Program-made: the position numbers and the translations under genes | NCBI GenBank assembly: GCA_947568835.1 | Contig: OX387609.1 | Coordinates: forward strand, 7,331,660 to 7,395,659 | Direction of reading: 5' to 3' | DNA length: 64,000 bases | Origin: Protonemura montana | Lineage: Eukaryota; Arthropoda; Insecta; Plecoptera; Nemouridae | Notes under the pieces: generated by a model | Databases searched by the model: none | The model's input: the letters and a program-made list of their open reading frames with translations, nothing else | What the model was told of the DNA's origin: nothing | In this document: in pieces, positions 24,009 to 36,546 of the stretch | Position numbering within the stretch: the first letter of the stretch is position 1 | Layout: the number at the start of each line of letters is the position of its first letter

Positions 24009-24845
24009 TTGGTGACACGCTTTTTTGACCACGGCACCTAGTTTAGCACTGGTCTAATGGTGTCGATCAAATCTTCATGCTCGAATAATTTCATCAAGGT
24101 TTTCTCAGTTGAATGGAAAAATTTATGAAATTTTGAAATTTTTGAAAACTTTTAATTAGTTAGCAACTAGGTCTTAAATTGAAAAAAAAAAACACACTGC
24201 TTCTCCATACAATATCATTCAAATTGGAACACCCGTTAAGCCGGTAGAGCGCGAACAAGCACAGCTTGTCCCAACTCGCATTTTTTGGGGCTAGTGAATT
24301 TGAAGATTTCGCCCACTACTCTTGTCAAGTTATGTTTTTGTTATGACATTGTATAATATCATCGTGACGCCCTAGAAGAGCAGATTGGATTCATTGTAGA
24401 TGCACGATATAAAATTCAATTTTATTTTTCTAATTTTTCCTGCATATATTTTTACTTTCAGGTATGAAATTTAAACAAATCACGTCCCTTATGATGGTGA
24501 AGAAGATGATGATGATGATGAACCTAGCCTAGCCTAGAAGGGAGGAGGTGAAACCCGGTGCCGGCACGTAGTATACTCCTGTCGAAGAGCACCAAGGGGA
24601 CCACTGGCGACGTCCCTTCCAAAGGACGGTACAACACGAGCAATTCCTCCACAAATCCATGCTGTCGAGATGCTGTTGATAAGCAAGGCGAATAAAGTTG
24701 TACTAACTTTCATCTCTCCAACCTCTCTCCCGAACAGAACTGACCGTGTGTAAGATGGTCACCCATCCAATACCTGACTCAGCTAACTGTTGCTTAACTT
24801 CGGTGATCATAAGACCGGTGTTTCCTACACGCCAAACCGTTCGGT
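24009..24845 (-). mobile_element. 5S-headed SINE, copy 4, split by an insertion
   Basis: The tail part is at 24009-24067 and the body plus 5S head at 24482-24845 (aacctagcctagcctagaag to cgccaaaccgttcggt). The roughly 400 bases between are foreign to the element and flanked by CAAATC on both sides, as expected of a later insertion. The 5S-like part is among the clearest in the window. Confidence 0.75.
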
Positions 24846-24996
24846 CCCGCCACTGTTTGTGCAACAAGTTGGTATCAGAAACTTAAAGTTGGGGATCATT
24901 GGAAGAGGCCCACAGGCACCGGCTTGTACTGTGATGAAGTATGATGCTTTTTGGCTAGAGATACAACAGAAGTGTTGGGTCATTCCTTATGTTGTA

Positions 24997-25141
24997 TTCG
25001 ACTGGCTGCCCCGGTACGGGTGTGCACTGGAAACAATATATATGTCTGACTGGGCATACGTGACACTGCCCCAGTGTAACTTCCACTTGTTCGACTGGGC
25101 ACGTGACTCTGCTCCAGTGCAACTTTTACGTGTTCGACTGG
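24997..25141. repeat. Short tandem array, about 45-base unit
   Basis: ttcgactgg or tctgactgg recurs at 24997, 25045, 25090 and 25133, with related cagtgtaactt segments between. The units have drifted (spacing 48, 45, 43). The 171-codon open frame across it is probably not a gene. Confidence 0.6.
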
Positions 25142-25348
25142 CAGAGTTCCTCGCTCTCGGGTCACTCCCGGTACTCTTTTCTTGCTCTGAGAGTTTCGAC
25201 GGTACACTAGAAAAACAAATAAATCCACCTACCGCTAGTGATCACGTGTTCGGGTGCGAGCGCTCTCGCTTGGAGCTGGTGCCAACCCGGTGGGAGGCAT
25301 AACGCCATCGAGCAAGTTTGACCAAATTTGCCCAAGTTTGGCCAGAAG

Positions 25349-25545
25349 AAAATGGTATTATTTTTCGGTTTCATTAGGTAATACTATGTGTTTCAGACGA
25401 ATTGGAAGTGCTGGGACAATTCCCCGCATTTCGGTCACTATCGCAAGCATCTCAAGGAGTATGCAGCAGAATTCCACTTGGGGCTCTTGCAAAATCCGGA
25501 TAAAATCCTCGTCAAGATGTGATATATAATTTCAAATACAAACTG
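25349..25545 (+). pseudogene. Decayed duplicate of the last TMEM53 exon
   Basis: The acceptor and coding part at 25397-25522 match the terminal TMEM53 exon at 30786-30926, including flanking intron and 3' UTR sequence. The copy therefore arose by DNA duplication, not retroposition. It has lost 15 bases in frame, removing Ser-Phe-Leu-Asp-Thr, and carries substitutions such as D to V before the end. No upstream TMEM53 exons accompany it. The poly(A) hexamer of the parent (AATAAA) is AATACA here. It is probably non-functional. Confidence 0.8.
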
Positions 25546-25743
25546 GACGTACTGATGTCGTCACTTGATTGTCTGAAATGCTTTTATAACGCATATTTAT
25601 ATGGAAAGAATGTTAACTATGGAAAATATAAATATAAAATTCTGTTTAATAAATCACTGTTTAATTGCAACAAGGACATGGTTACTAAGCAAGTAATATC
25701 CCAGCAGCTTAGGTATTTTCATAACGGAATGATTTATTGGTAA

Positions 25744-26135
25744 GTGGGATGAAAAAATGCACTGTTTGGACAGCTAGCTCTGCGGCACTGGTCTTATGGC
25801 GTCGGTGATTGAGTGGATGATGATGAACATAACCTAGCCTTGTAGAGAGAAAGAGAAGTCCGGTGCCAAATGTCGCCTACTCCTGTCGATGAGCACTAAG
25901 GGAACTGCAGGCTTAACATCTTTTTCGTGGGACGGTACAACGTGAACAACAAAAGGATTTCTCCAGAAACCCATGCTTTCGAGGGGTTACCCATTCAATA
26001 CCTTGGTAGTTCGCCAGAACCGGTGTTATTAAAACGCTAAGCCATTCGATGGTCATCCATTCAATACATGACTGACCGCAGTGTTGCTTAACTTCGGTGA
26101 TCGCACGAGGACCGGAGTTTCTAGCACGTCAAGCC
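25744..26135 (-). mobile_element. 5S-headed SINE, copy 5, with doubled head
   Basis: Body in antisense orientation. The 5S-like head occurs twice, at 25985-26045 and 26048-26135, which points to a rearrangement or nested insertion. Confidence 0.7.
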
Positions 26136-27177
26136 AACATTGTGATCCATATTCAGACCCTCTAAACCTTTGCTCCGCCGACTATTTAGACTGGAGATTC
26201 TATTTCAAATTTCAAAGTTGAAGCAAAATTCCATAAAACAATATACAGCTGAAAGCCCGCTCAGTATTTAAAAACATTTGTCTCATTTTGAGGACTTAGG
26301 GTGCATTTTCTCAAAATTCAAAGGCACGGCAGCAATGTGCACGATGTGGTCATGTGCCCATGTGAGACCCTGGTAATTGTTTTCTGAGATCATGTTATTA
26401 TGTAGGAAGGGGACGTAGAGACTTTAGAGAGGGGAGTCGAGGGGGATCTTGAAGTGCCTTCCCGTACCATGGACAATTCCTCACTCGTTTCATAGAGCCC
26501 GTGCAACCAAGTCTTAAGAAAATACGAAATTAGGGTAACCTTGCAGTAAGTGCTTGTGGTCTATTGATTTTTTATTTTTATTATTTTAATATTCGAAATT
26601 TCTCTAAATTTTTTTAAAGAATTTTGAGAACTAGAAGATTGCCGGTCGGGTACAAAAGAAAATGCTTGCAATACAATTCTTGAAAGATGAGTTGAACAGG
26701 AACACCAACGAAGGTGGATTTATTATGTAGGTATAGGTAAACGAAAGTGGGAGAAAGCATTTCGTGAAGTAAGGAGAAGAGGTATGATGTTTGAATGATG
26801 AATGAATGATGAAGATGCTATTGAAACAAATTTAAGCAAAACTTATCGTACTATGAGTTAATTGGTAAAATTGTAATTGAGAAATTTGAAGCTTTTCGAG
26901 AAACTTTGACTTTCATTAAATGACAGACCATAGGGTCTGTATTTTTAGAGAGAGTATGAAACCTTTTTTAACTCAAGTAAGTTCAAAATACCTGCGTTAA
27001 TTGTTTAACAATTCAAATAGTTTTTCTTAATACAAAGTTAGGTTTACAAACAAAGAACATCTTCGGTTTGGCTGTTGCTAAGCACAAACCAACAGATTGT
27101 TAGGTTTTTAACTAACCAGTAAAAAACCGACCGTAAGTGTTTCAGACTGAGCTGCCCCAGGGTTTCAAGGGCCGGTG
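26136..27177. other. Spacer before TMEM53, no gene seen
   Basis: AT-rich, without recognisable exons. It presumably contains the TMEM53 promoter near its right end. Confidence 0.4.
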
Positions 27178-30100
27178 ATGATTGTGTCTCGGTTCTTACT
27201 CCCATCGGGTATCCATGGTGTCAAGCTACCCACCTTCGCCCTACGTAGGACTAGCACGGTATGTAAACAGCGAACGTGGAGGGTAATCTGTTTCCCATGT
27301 GCAAATTACATATGCATGAGATTGAAATCAGTGTCATTTAGTGAGTTGGGATGCGCCTGAGTGCTCGGGAATTCTTCGGCCTTTCCAGGGAAGGTGACGT
27401 AGCACAATACATGTCTGTAGTTGGGATGGTAGACTTCGGGGTGTTACAGCTCCTTATGTAGCTCCTGTTATTGTTAGCGCATGTTAGACCATGTTAGAAC
27501 ATGTTGGGACGTTTGAGAACATGCTAGTAAATGTTGGCAAATATAAGAAAGCAATTGATCAATAGCCATTGCACTCATTGAGATAATCAATTCTTTCTTA
27601 AGCTGAATTTTTTTGAGTGTGGCGAGGAACCTTCAGAAGATGTGTTGCTGCCTTTTAAACGATTGCACTGCCTAATTGTGTTTGTCGTGGTTTATTGAAA
27701 CAGAAGAAGAAACAGCATCATTTAAATTGCTTGTCATCCTCTCGAAAGCAAGAATAAGTGGAGGAGTCCTGTCATTTAAGCTGTACTGTTTTTAAAGGCG
27801 TTGTAGACAAACGCTAGGTACAGAATATCTAGTGTTTTTTAGTCAAGTCTGAAATTTAATCAAAGATTTTTTAAGTTAAACGAAGATTCAGAATGGAACA
27901 TTTCGATTACGTTCATGTCTAGAGATAGGAAAACCAAAATTTTACACAACATAGTCAACGCAATTAACTCAATCAATCCAAAAGCAAGTCATTCTAGCCA
28001 AGGGCTGTTTCCTGGAAATATTTCCATCAGCCTTGACTTTTTATTCATGCAGAAACCATCGTGTTTATTGTTTTCCAGAGCGCAACCCTATCTACGACTG
28101 GAGGGCAGGTCCGTGCACACAGCGTGAACGCGATATCGCCAAACATATCGCTCATCACCAAGGACCGCGACATACGTCTGGAGCGAAGAGCAAATTCGGT
28201 GGTACCGAGAGTTGTTGGGGCGAGTGGCAGGCCACTCGTCGTTATCCTCCCTTGGCTCACGTCGAAGCCGGCTCACGTCTTCAAGTTCGCGACGCTCTAC
28301 TTGGACCAGGACTTTGACGTGCTTACCGCGCACCTCAGTCTCTGGCAGACGCTCTGGCCGGTCAATGGCAGTCAGGTATGACTATTGGGTTTACAGATTT
28401 AATCAGAGTCTTATTGCTAGCACTTTACTCTTCTTTACCGACAGATATGGTGTAAAACGAGAGTGTTAAGTCACTGTCATCTAGTGTGTTAAGAAATCTA
28501 ATTTTATTATTTTCCGCAGATTTTTTGCATTTGAGACTGTTTACGCTTAATTAATCTTTATTGATGCTACCTTCAACGATTTATATTTATGTATTGATCT
28601 TATGAGTAATGGGCTTCCTGTGTCCAGGCTGTCGCAACTGAGTTACTCGAGTTCCTACGACTGAACTTCACCTCAGAGCCGTTGATGTTGCACGGCTTTT
28701 CTGCTGGCAGCTACCTCTGGGGGGAGGTCTGTAACAAGGTACGACTGTGCCCAGAATCCTACTTCCGTTTTTATTTGGCGAGCAGTGATCTTTGCATAAA
28801 CCAGTTGGGGAGTGGATCTGGAAAATTGTGCAACCAGCCAGAGATACGAACTCTGAGTCCTGATAGCTGGTAGGGTACTCCACTCACTGGATAAGGGATT
28901 TTCAAAGAAGACGAGGCATAGAATGGAAGTGGGGTGTCTCACTTTAGAATCCGGTTTCAACCTATGAAATATCGTTGGTGGTTGCAGGGATGTCCTTATC
29001 CATATATTTATCTCTATTTTTTTCCACATCGCACATAATTCCAGCTTTGCTCCACTTCCATCCTCTGCTAGCTCTCTATCCTCTTAAAGCTCAACAGACA
29101 TGAAATCTTCTTAGGTCAGGAAAAACAATTTTTTAAAAGCTGTTTTTTGGTGGGGGTAATGCATTGCTGATGACTCCATTAGGTGATGGTGAATGGCACA
29201 TCCTACCAGTCGGTTCTGGAACGTGTGGTCGGGCAGGTGTGGGACAGCGCTGGCACAGACCCAGAGATTGCATTTCCCAATGGCATATCGCACGCCCTCT
29301 TTCCTAAAAATGCGGTGCTGAAAGCCGCAATGAATGGATACGTCAAGTAAGTGTCTACTTGTGCAGTTATTAATTATTGTGTTTAACAACACACTGTTTT
29401 GACAACGGGCCCTGTAAAACTGGTCTAATGACGTCGGTCAATGAGTGGATGTTTATGAGGATGATGATGAACCTAGCCTAGCCTAGAAAGGAGAAGGGGA
29501 AATTCGGTGCCAGCACGTAGCCTACTCTTGTCTAACAGCACCAAGGGGAACACCGGCTTAACGACCCTTCCGGAGGATAGTACAATTCGAACAGCAGGAT
29601 TCCTCCACAATTCCAGGCTGTTGAGAGGTTGATAAGCAAGGCGAATGAAGTTGCTGCACTAACTTTCATCCTTCTAACCTCTCTCCCGAACAGAACTGGT
29701 CATGTGTATGCTGGTCAGTGGTAACCCATCTAATACCTGACCCAGCGCAGTGTTCTTTAGCTTCGATGATCTCATGAGAACCGGTGTTTCCAACACGTCT
29801 AACCGTTCGGCAGTTAACTCTGGTAGACATTAGTGTAGGATGCCATGCTTAGGAAGCGCATTGTAAAGTTTTCATTCTTATGTGCTATGTTGCTTCTAGG
29901 CATCCAACCCAAAACACGTCAACTTTGAGATTTGTTTTGGGTTGCAGTGACAGAAATGTTTTGACAAATCTTTGAGTTCTTAACATTGCAAAAATAAATA
30001 AGTATACCTTAAATTGAATATTATGATAATCACCTTAAAATTTGGAAAATTAGGGAGTGTCTCCATTTGAGCCACCATGCTACCAGCATCTCTGATGCTA

Positions 30101-30926
30101 CCATGCTAGCCTAGCATGCAGCAACCATGCTATTGTCATTAGACAATAAAAGATAAAATACAGAATATACAATATTCAACATGACTGCTGCAGGTACCAT
30201 TTGAAAGTATTCCATGAGGCTACCACCAAGCACTACAACCGCTCCACGCAGATGTTTTTCGCCAACCCGGCCAATGCACCGGCGCTGTTCCTGGTTTCCA
30301 AGACCGACCCGATCGGCACCGAGGAAGGCAATCGTCGTGTCCACGACATCTGGGCCTCTCGCGGTGTCCAGGTATTGTATTTTATAATAAATATTTTGTT
30401 TGCGACGTAAACTTAGTACATGTGTGAATAACGTCAAGTATAAATAGTAAAACAGGAGAAAAATGTGCATTTACAATTTACAGATTTACAATTTACTATT
30501 TACTCCTCGTAGTCTGCGTACTTCTCTAAGTACTCCTCGAAGGTGTAGAAGGGGTTAAGGAGAAAGATTCAGAGGGAGGAATCGAATGAGCTGCGTGTGG
30601 GTCTCATGGTGTAGATGGGAAGGTGGTTATAAATTTTGGTGCAGAAAAATGTGTAATTAATTGCGTAATCGAACATGAACTCCACGTCGTCATGTAAGTT
30701 TACCTTGGTGCAGGCGAGTCGAAAACGGTATTATTTCGACAGAATTGAACCTCATCGTTTTATTAGGTAATAATGTGTGTTTCAGACGTACTGGAAATGC
30801 TGGGACAATTCCCCGCATGTCGGTCACTATCGTAAGCATCCCAAGGAGTATGCAGCAGAACTCCACTCATTTTTAGACACGTTGGGGCTCTTGCAAAATC
30901 CAGATAAAATCCTCGACAAGATCTGA
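27178..30926 (+). CDS. TMEM53: TMEM53-like (DUF829) alpha/beta-hydrolase-fold protein
   Basis: Exons 27178-27258, 28079-28375, 28628-28738, 29183-29346, 30194-30371 and 30786-30926; 323 residues with all phases matching. TMEM53 is a nuclear-envelope/ER protein in vertebrates, where it limits SMAD signalling. The DUF829 fold is that of an alpha/beta hydrolase. Visible features are the first core strand RPLVVILPWLTSKPAHVFKF, the nucleophile-elbow motif in LMLHGFSAGSYLWGEV (GFSAG, a good GxSxG), the late acid region APALFLVSKTDPIGTEEGN and the terminal HVGHYRKHPKEYAAELHSF. Here the elbow is a canonical GxSxG, so hydrolase activity is conceivable. Exon 1 is short and basic (MIVSRFLLPS, FALRRTST) and looks like a mitochondrial or signal leader. 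It is the least certain exon. A duplicate of the last exon lies upstream. Confidence 0.85.
28795..28885 (-). repeat. Possible tRNA-derived SINE fragment
   Basis: On the minus strand GAGTTCGTATCTC resembles a tRNA B-box, preceded by GAGTACCCTACCAGCTATC as in a tRNA anticodon arm. There is no complete cloverleaf. It lies in TMEM53 intron 3. Confidence 0.3.
29381..29813 (-). mobile_element. 5S-headed SINE, copy 6
   Basis: Nearly full-length copy in TMEM53 intron 4, with a run of gatgatgatga in the body and a 5S head at 29723-29813 (taatacctgacccagcgcag to gagaaccggtgtttccaaca). Confidence 0.8.
29905..29944. repeat. Perfect 12-base hairpin
   Basis: CAACCCAAAACA and its exact complement TGTTTTGGGTTG are separated by 16 bases, within TMEM53 intron 4. 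Confidence 0.5.
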
Positions 30927-30938
30927 TATATAATTTCA

Positions 30939-30944
30939 AATAAA
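30939..30944 (+). terminator. Possible poly(A) signal of TMEM53
   Basis: AATAAA lies only 13 bases after the stop. The position is unusually close but usable. Confidence 0.35.
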
Positions 30945-32445
30945 AACTAGACATATTAAGCTCCTAATTTTAGCAGAATATCACACAAGAATTCAGTTTT
31001 GATTCCAGGTTTTATCCCTGCCTAAGGGCCATCCAACTTCCAAAGGGACAACAAATTTATTATGGGAATGGCTAAAATAGCTAAATTTATAATGGCTAAA
31101 AGGATTAAACAATGGATATTGTCATATTTTTGTGTACTTAAAAATGTCTTAAAAATTGTATTTTAAAAATTGCATATTTTTAACTTAAAATTTTTGAATT
31201 TTAAAATTTGAATTTTATGCTGTCCCTTACACGGAACAAAAATGCTTCCAATAGTGTGTGGTTAATATTAAAGGTCTATTGTTCATTGTTTTTTTAGATA
31301 ACATTTCATTACTATAGAAAATATGTCAGATAAAACACATACAATATGCTTGTCGTAACATGCCACCAAAAATAAACCATTGTTGAGTGAACTTTTTATT
31401 TCTCAATTATTATCAACGATCAATTAGGAAAATGTAAGAAATTAAATTTGGCTGCTTTAAACCAAAATATTTATTTTCAGTTTTATTTTTTTTGCATGCA
31501 TCAAAGAATAGCTTCTTTGCTTGCCTATTAAAATGAAAACTCAGTACAAGGCCTGACTTAGATATTCAAAATAGTAACATTTTGAAGGTAGGATTATCTG
31601 TACATTTGTGTAATGTATTGGAAGAGATTCTGCAGCCTGGATGAATTTGAAATAATTGGTACCTTCACCTGAACTGTTTTTAGGTAGAGTAAGGAAACTT
31701 AAAAATCAATATGTTATTGTTCAATTAGTACCAGCAGGCAAAGGGAAAATCCATTTCCATCTTGTCATTCAGTTGCATCATGTATTTTTGTATTGTTTAT
31801 TGATTTTCATATTTTATCCATGTCAAACTAGAAATCAACATGGATAAGTTATGACATATTTTTCATAAATTTTGTTTTCAAAATTGCCTAAGATACTGTA
31901 AATTGGTTATTTTAATATTTTTTCTCAGATAAATGTAGCTTGTGGATAATTTCTTGTGGCTCACTTTCCTCTTTTGTTTTGACTCATTTTTGTAAACAAC
32001 TGAACTTGAACAGGGAATTTTTGAGTGAAGGGGATTTAAAGCGTTGATTGTGCTGGACATTCTTCCAGTAGATATTTTTAATAACAGTTTTAATAGAGTT
32101 ATGCCACATTCCTTTAAATGGCTTCAAGAACAAATCCACTGAATTGGTTCTCGTGCCATGGCATCGGTATCATCAACGCGACCCAGTAGCCGGCAAGCCA
32201 GATTCTTGCTTCAGAGCAATTGCGTTGAGCCGCTTTTAGCTCACCGAGGTTAGCTGGTAAAATGCACGCTTTGCATGTCACAGAAAGTAAAACACAAGAA
32301 TAAACAAAGGGTAAATACACTAATAAAACATGCACTGCTTTTCGAGCAAACATAACCCTCAAAGCTAACAAATTCTCATTGCAATGCCCATCTCTTTGTT
32401 GCAGCGCTTAGTATCTACCAAGCGTATCAGCCTTCAATCAGAAGA
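30945..32445. other. Spacer before the lebercilin start codon
   Basis: AT-rich. A good splice acceptor (tctttgttgcag) ends at 32404, 41 bases before the lebercilin ATG. An upstream, presumably untranslated, exon therefore probably lies in this stretch or nearby, but it could not be placed. Confidence 0.45.
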
Positions 32446-35107
32446 ATGTCTCGCCCTTATCATCCCTTAACCCACCCTCGATATGATGATGTTACAGAGA
32501 CTGTTCATCATGCCAAGCGCTCAAAAGTAAAGAATCTAGAGAGCGAACTTTCAGAAGTGCGATACAAGCTGAATGTAAGGCTTGTTTCTATACAATTTCC
32601 AATAAATACCTACTTATTTTAACAAAACTTCTTGTTAAACAGAACTTATTTTTTACAGGAGCTAGTCACAGAAAACAGAACCTTGAAACGTCTCCTGCGG
32701 CGACAGGAGACCACACTGAAACATTATGAAGGCAGTGAAACTAGTTTGCCGCAGATTATTCAAACTCACGAAGAAGATGTACGGGTCTTAAAAATGAAGC
32801 TGAAGAAGGTATTGATACCCTGCCTGCTTTTAAATAATTCAGCATTAATTTATTAAAAGATCAGTTCTACCTATTTATATTACCTATCTAACTTCCAATT
32901 GTAGAGGACTGACATGTGTTGCCAGTCCTTGGTCTATGATCACATAGCTTATATTTTTATTTCAGGAACGCCATATGGTTAGTGAACTGCAGGCGAAGTT
33001 AAAGGCTCGTGAAGAAGAGTTACTTCCATTAAAGCATGAATATAACAAACTTGTCAAACTGTCGAAGCAACGTAATCTGGGCGAACGGGAAAAACTTACC
33101 GAGGAGGTTGAACGTCAAAAAGAGATGATCAAAGAAAAAAATGAAAAAATATCTGTAAGTCAAATAACAACAATGAAAATAATATTTTTGATGAAAACTG
33201 ATTTTAGTTTCAAATTTGTTGTTTTCTTGGAACATGTTCATTGAGACATAATTGAGAAACAACCGATTTTTCACTTCTTTAGCTTCTAACTCGTCGAGTG
33301 ATGCTTGAAACAAAGAACTTCAACTACAAACTCGACCAGGAGCAGAGAAAACAACGAGACTCGCAACGCATTTTGGTTGTCGCCCAAGGAGAGTGCGACA
33401 GACTAAGGAGAATGCTTGACGACAAGCAGAAGTTCATTTCCATCAATGCGTTCCGCTTTGCCGGACAAAGGGGGTACTCGCTCGATAAGTCGGCTGTGGC
33501 CGTCAACGGCACCAGGTGATTAATAAGTTTGATCTTTTAGATTTAGAGCATCATAAGTGTCAGAATTTTATTTAAGAAATCATGCAATATGCTCTTATAA
33601 GTACATATAGTTTCCAATAGCTCTTATAGCAAAAATAGCTCTAGAGGGATTTGAAATGGTTATTCTTTTCTTCTTAAAAAAACTTTTTCCCTCAAAGTAT
33701 AAGGTATATTTAAATTAGATATAACCAGCTAATTTTTTGATTTGTCTTGAACAATTGCATTACATTTTCAGCTTCCCCGGTCTCGAGGCACAAATAAAAT
33801 CTGACCCTCGTCTTCTCTGGGATTCAAAAATTTTGGCAGGAGAGATGGACACCGACCAAAGCAGTTCATTGGTGAGTAGACATTTTTTTGCTAGAACAAT
33901 TTGGACCAGGTCCTATATGTGTGATACATTTTTCAAGAAACGTTAGTTCTCAAGGGCTTCATTAATGAGCGTTGCTGCAAAAGCTGGGAGAGTTATTCCT
34001 GATACATTTGACTGAGCTTTGACTGGACAGTCTCTGGTAGTTAGTGCTTTCTTTTACTGGTGGTATGTTAACAATCTTTCGTCCTCTCAGGTTGAATCGT
34101 CTCTCACCCCAGGTATCACTTCCAATCCTCGTCTGGCTATCATTGATGCTCGGAAAAAGGCCAGAACTAGGGTTCCCTTAGACCTGCCAGCTGTCGGTAA
34201 AAGTTCCGAGGGGAGCACAGAAACGTCTGTTTATGAGAGAAACCAGTCAAACGACCTAGACTCGAATCAATTCTCCAACGAAGTCGAATCAAATAAAGAA
34301 GAATCTGAAGTAGCGTCGTCTGGAACGAAAGACTCTGAAAACGAAGAGGTATCTTTGGATGGGGACGCCGAGAACGATAATTTGTCAGACGACGAAGCTG
34401 ACGCAGAAATCCAAAGAATAGAAGCCGGTTCAGATGGTAATGAATATGGCCATGAAATATCGGTAACAATGACAGATAACGGAAGTCTGGGGTCGGATGT
34501 CGATGAAAACGACAACAAACCGGATGTAAAAAAAAACATATCGATAGTCCAGTTACTAGAAGATGAAAACTTCTTACCAAACAACGGTGACGGAGGCGAA
34601 ACTCCTGACATGTCGATTTTCATTGAGATGGAGAAGAAAATCAAGCAGCAAAAAGATAAGACTATCGAAATGAGAGCCGAATATGAGAAATACAAGGAGG
34701 AAGAGAGGCAGCGCCACGACCAGGAGCAGAAAGCGAAGCTGTTGGCCGCGTTAGAAGATATAGACAAAGGGCGCGAGGTGCCTGTGGGGGAAGTCAAGGT
34801 GTCGACGACACGAAAGGCATCTATCTTTACGAAAACTAGTCCCAAACCGCGCGATCGAGCTTTAAGTTCAAACACGTACACTTCAATATCGCAAGCGATT
34901 GCCTTGGAGAACGAAGAATTCTCGGACAGTCTGGGATCTCAAGGGGACAGCGCCATCCAACGGCCAAAGCTAATACAAGATTTGTTCGGCACCGGAGACC
35001 TGATGAATGTCAAGGATTTTGCCACTCACAAGATGTTGAACAGACTTGAACGACTCTCGCTTGGAGACAAAAACAAAGAGGCGAAAGCAGCCAGCGGAAA
35101 GATTTGA
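32446..35107 (+). CDS. LCA5: Lebercilin-like ciliary coiled-coil protein
   Basis: Exons 32446-32574, 32659-32808, 32966-33154, 33283-33515, 33772-33871 and 34091-35107; 605 residues, all junctions in frame. Lebercilin is a ciliary basal-body/axoneme protein that interacts with intraflagellar transport. The lebercilin domain is exons 1-4: long coiled coils with LESELSEVRYKLNELVTENR, LKRLLRRQETTLKHYEGSE, THEEDVRVLKMKLKKERHMV, LVKLSKQRNLGEREKLTEEV and FNYKLDQEQRKQRDSQR. The last exon encodes a low-complexity, very acidic segment (residues roughly 300-400), then IFIEMEKKIKQQKDKTIEMR, a short coil, and a Ser-rich tail with MLNRLERLSLG. In insects ciliary genes act mainly in sensory neurons and sperm. 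The first methionine is uncertain because an intron ends just upstream. Confidence 0.85.
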
Positions 35108-36546
35108 GGGGTTCCGTTTGGGTTATGATCTCACGAGTCGCATTCGATTTGTTAACGATTTTACGTTTGATATAAAGCTTTACGAGTCTGTTTGCGATGT
35201 TTTGGAGACATTTTAATGAGAGGAAATTTGTGATTAAATGTTTTATTATTGTGGCATTTGCTCACGAATGTTTGCTGCACTGGGAAATATTATGTATTGT
35301 CAAGTTTTTATGGGATGAATTTTATAGAGAGATGTATTGAGGAATGATTGTATTTATGAACTACTTCCGTCCACTTTTTAGATGCTTTTGATATGCACTG
35401 AACTGATCTCACAAACGATCTCATTTTGCTAGTGTTATGGTCGATATATTTTATGAAGTGTTAGATTTTATGATGTGTTATTTGCAAAAATTAGAAACTG
35501 CAGTCTAGTCTACGAGAGAAGATGCCAGCCGTGGCATTGCTGCCAACTAATTAATTAATTTCTCGATTATAGCGGCAGGATTTCGGAGTACTTATCATGT
35601 GCGCAAAATACTTCCCAAGACTATAATAACTGCTACAAAAATTCTTTTTTTTATACTTGGAACGACAAAAGCTTTAGAGCAAAACGAAGATAGCGAAGAT
35701 GATTTGTTGGGTTTCTTAAAATTACAGTTGATCTGCATGTTACCTCAAAATGACCGATGGCACTTCTGCCGGAAAGCAATGTTCTCTTGCTGAACGGAGT
35801 ATTGCTCTTATGACAAAAACGGCTCTAGAGTGCCAAGAAATGGCATTTTCTTTCCACGGGGTATAAAGGGCGCACTTTTAGGATGAATTCACCTTTCCAA
35901 ATATATAGGTTTAAAGATCTGCAAAGACATTGGGATGAAAGAAAATAGATTTTATAAAAAAATATATTTATTGATTTGGTATAACATGAAAATAATCTAT
36001 CACCGGTAACATCATATACTTTATAGAGTTGTGTGATTAGTCAATTTTTACATCGTTGAATCCGTACACCTCCAAGGCACTGTGCGCTCCAAAACAACGG
36101 TGTTTGAACGAACTCCTTCCCTCCAGTGTACACTGTTAGTTTAAAATTTGAAACAAATGTCTCCATCACCATTTATACTAAATTAACTATGAAATAAAAG
36201 AAGAATCTTCTGCGCCAATACATTGTTGTATGTTACTAACCCAAGCCTAGTCATTGGGAAAAATCTACCGCTTATCTAGAGATTCGGAAATAAAGTATGA
36301 AAGCAAATTATATTGCGGTATTGACCAATTATACAAATCAATGGCGCAGTTTTGGCCTACTAAAGAATCTTACTATAGAGAACAAGCAATTAATTAAAAC
36401 TTTAATATGTCATTTACGAAACGTACATGATATGTCAACGTAACAAACTAGCTGGTAATCGATTGTAATACTTCATCTTTTTAAATAACAACTAACGTAT
36501 TTCTAGAGAATAAATAACAAAATTTCCTCAACGAAAAACCGTTGCG
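35108..36546. other. Convergent spacer LCA5 / PDSS2
   Basis: Two 3' UTRs and AT-rich sequence. No coding exon recognised. Confidence 0.45.

Noticed and set aside
24790..25302. 171-codon open frame on the plus strand
   Set aside because: It begins inside SINE copy 4 and runs across a short tandem array. There are no family motifs and no splice context, so chance is more likely.
29723..29813. Genuine 5S rRNA gene
   Set aside because: Only the middle of 5S matches. The ends diverge and the match continues into a SINE body found in many copies.
34267..34881. 204-codon frame on the minus strand, Ser-rich
   Set aside because: It is antisense to the acidic last exon of lebercilin. Ser/Phe richness is what the complement of Glu/Asp/Lys codons produces.
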